Source of the DNA: Desulfuromonas sp. SDB
GTDB taxonomy: Bacteria; SDB-A
NCBI GenBank assembly: GCA_001412365.1
Contig: LKUE01000418.1
Span: 1-6,098, forward strand
Length of the DNA: 6,098 bases
Direction: 5' to 3'
This document shows, in pieces, positions 6,083-6,098 of this stretch (the first letter of the stretch is position 1; every line of letters starts with the position of its first letter). The notes under the pieces were generated by a model. It was not told where the DNA came from and did not search any database. It saw nothing but the letters and a program-made list of their open reading frames with translations. Position numbers and translations under genes: made by a program.

Positions 6083-6098
6083 ACCAAGGGATTCGTGT

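Larger units (their letters stand above)
5978..6098. repeat. Direct repeat ATTCGTGT bracketing the right-hand segment
   Basis: ATTCGTGT occurs at 5978-5985 and again at 6091-6098, the last bases of the window, 113 bases apart. The second copy is cut by the window edge, so the true repeat may be longer. Apart from the hairpin at 6001-6020 and the ATTG repeats, nothing gene-like is seen between them. Confidence 0.35.

Overview
The window carries two large signalling genes that face each other tail to tail, plus a structured non-coding tail. It looks bacterial: coding DNA is dense, there is an AGGAG ribosome site, bacterial-type promoter hexamers, and a cytosolic histidine kinase. GC content is low to moderate. 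The mix of TPR-fused histidine kinase, cyclase-AAA-TPR protein and very AT-rich spacers would fit a Bacteroidetes/FCB-type environmental bacterium, but no marker gene is present and this placement is a guess.

Layout. Bases 1-192 are an AT-rich leader with a candidate promoter, a ribosome site and a dyad around the translation start. Bases 193/232-4023 (+) encode a ~1,270-residue protein. It has two class III nucleotidyl cyclase domains, a STAND/AAA-type ATPase and a long TPR array, the same order as mammalian soluble adenylyl cyclase (ADCY10). Its first cyclase domain keeps the metal-binding aspartates and its second keeps the Asn/Arg pair, so the two probably form one composite active site. 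Bases 5757-4006 (-) encode a 583-residue soluble sensor histidine kinase: about six TPRs, a coiled coil, HisKA and HATPase_c. The two genes overlap by 18 bp at their 3' ends, and a symmetrical hairpin with A and T tracts on either side sits over the overlap as a probable bidirectional terminator. Bases 5758-6098 hold the kinase promoter with a perfect 12-bp palindrome, then a GC-richer, hairpin-rich segment, then short ATTG-spaced repeats. I see no gene there.

How they may work together (inference). Both proteins are cytosolic and both carry arrays of ~40-residue TPRs. One would make a cyclic nucleotide second messenger; the other would pass phosphate to a response regulator that is not encoded here. 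The arrangement could be a paired signalling locus, but convergent orientation means separate promoters, and co-function is unproven.

Most notable points: the cyclase appears to start at a non-canonical ATT codon; the active site is a pseudo-heterodimer with an unusual Arg at the purine-selecting position; base composition drops sharply at the ATPase/TPR boundary; a bidirectional terminator is embedded in overlapping coding ends; and the right end holds an unexplained structured element.
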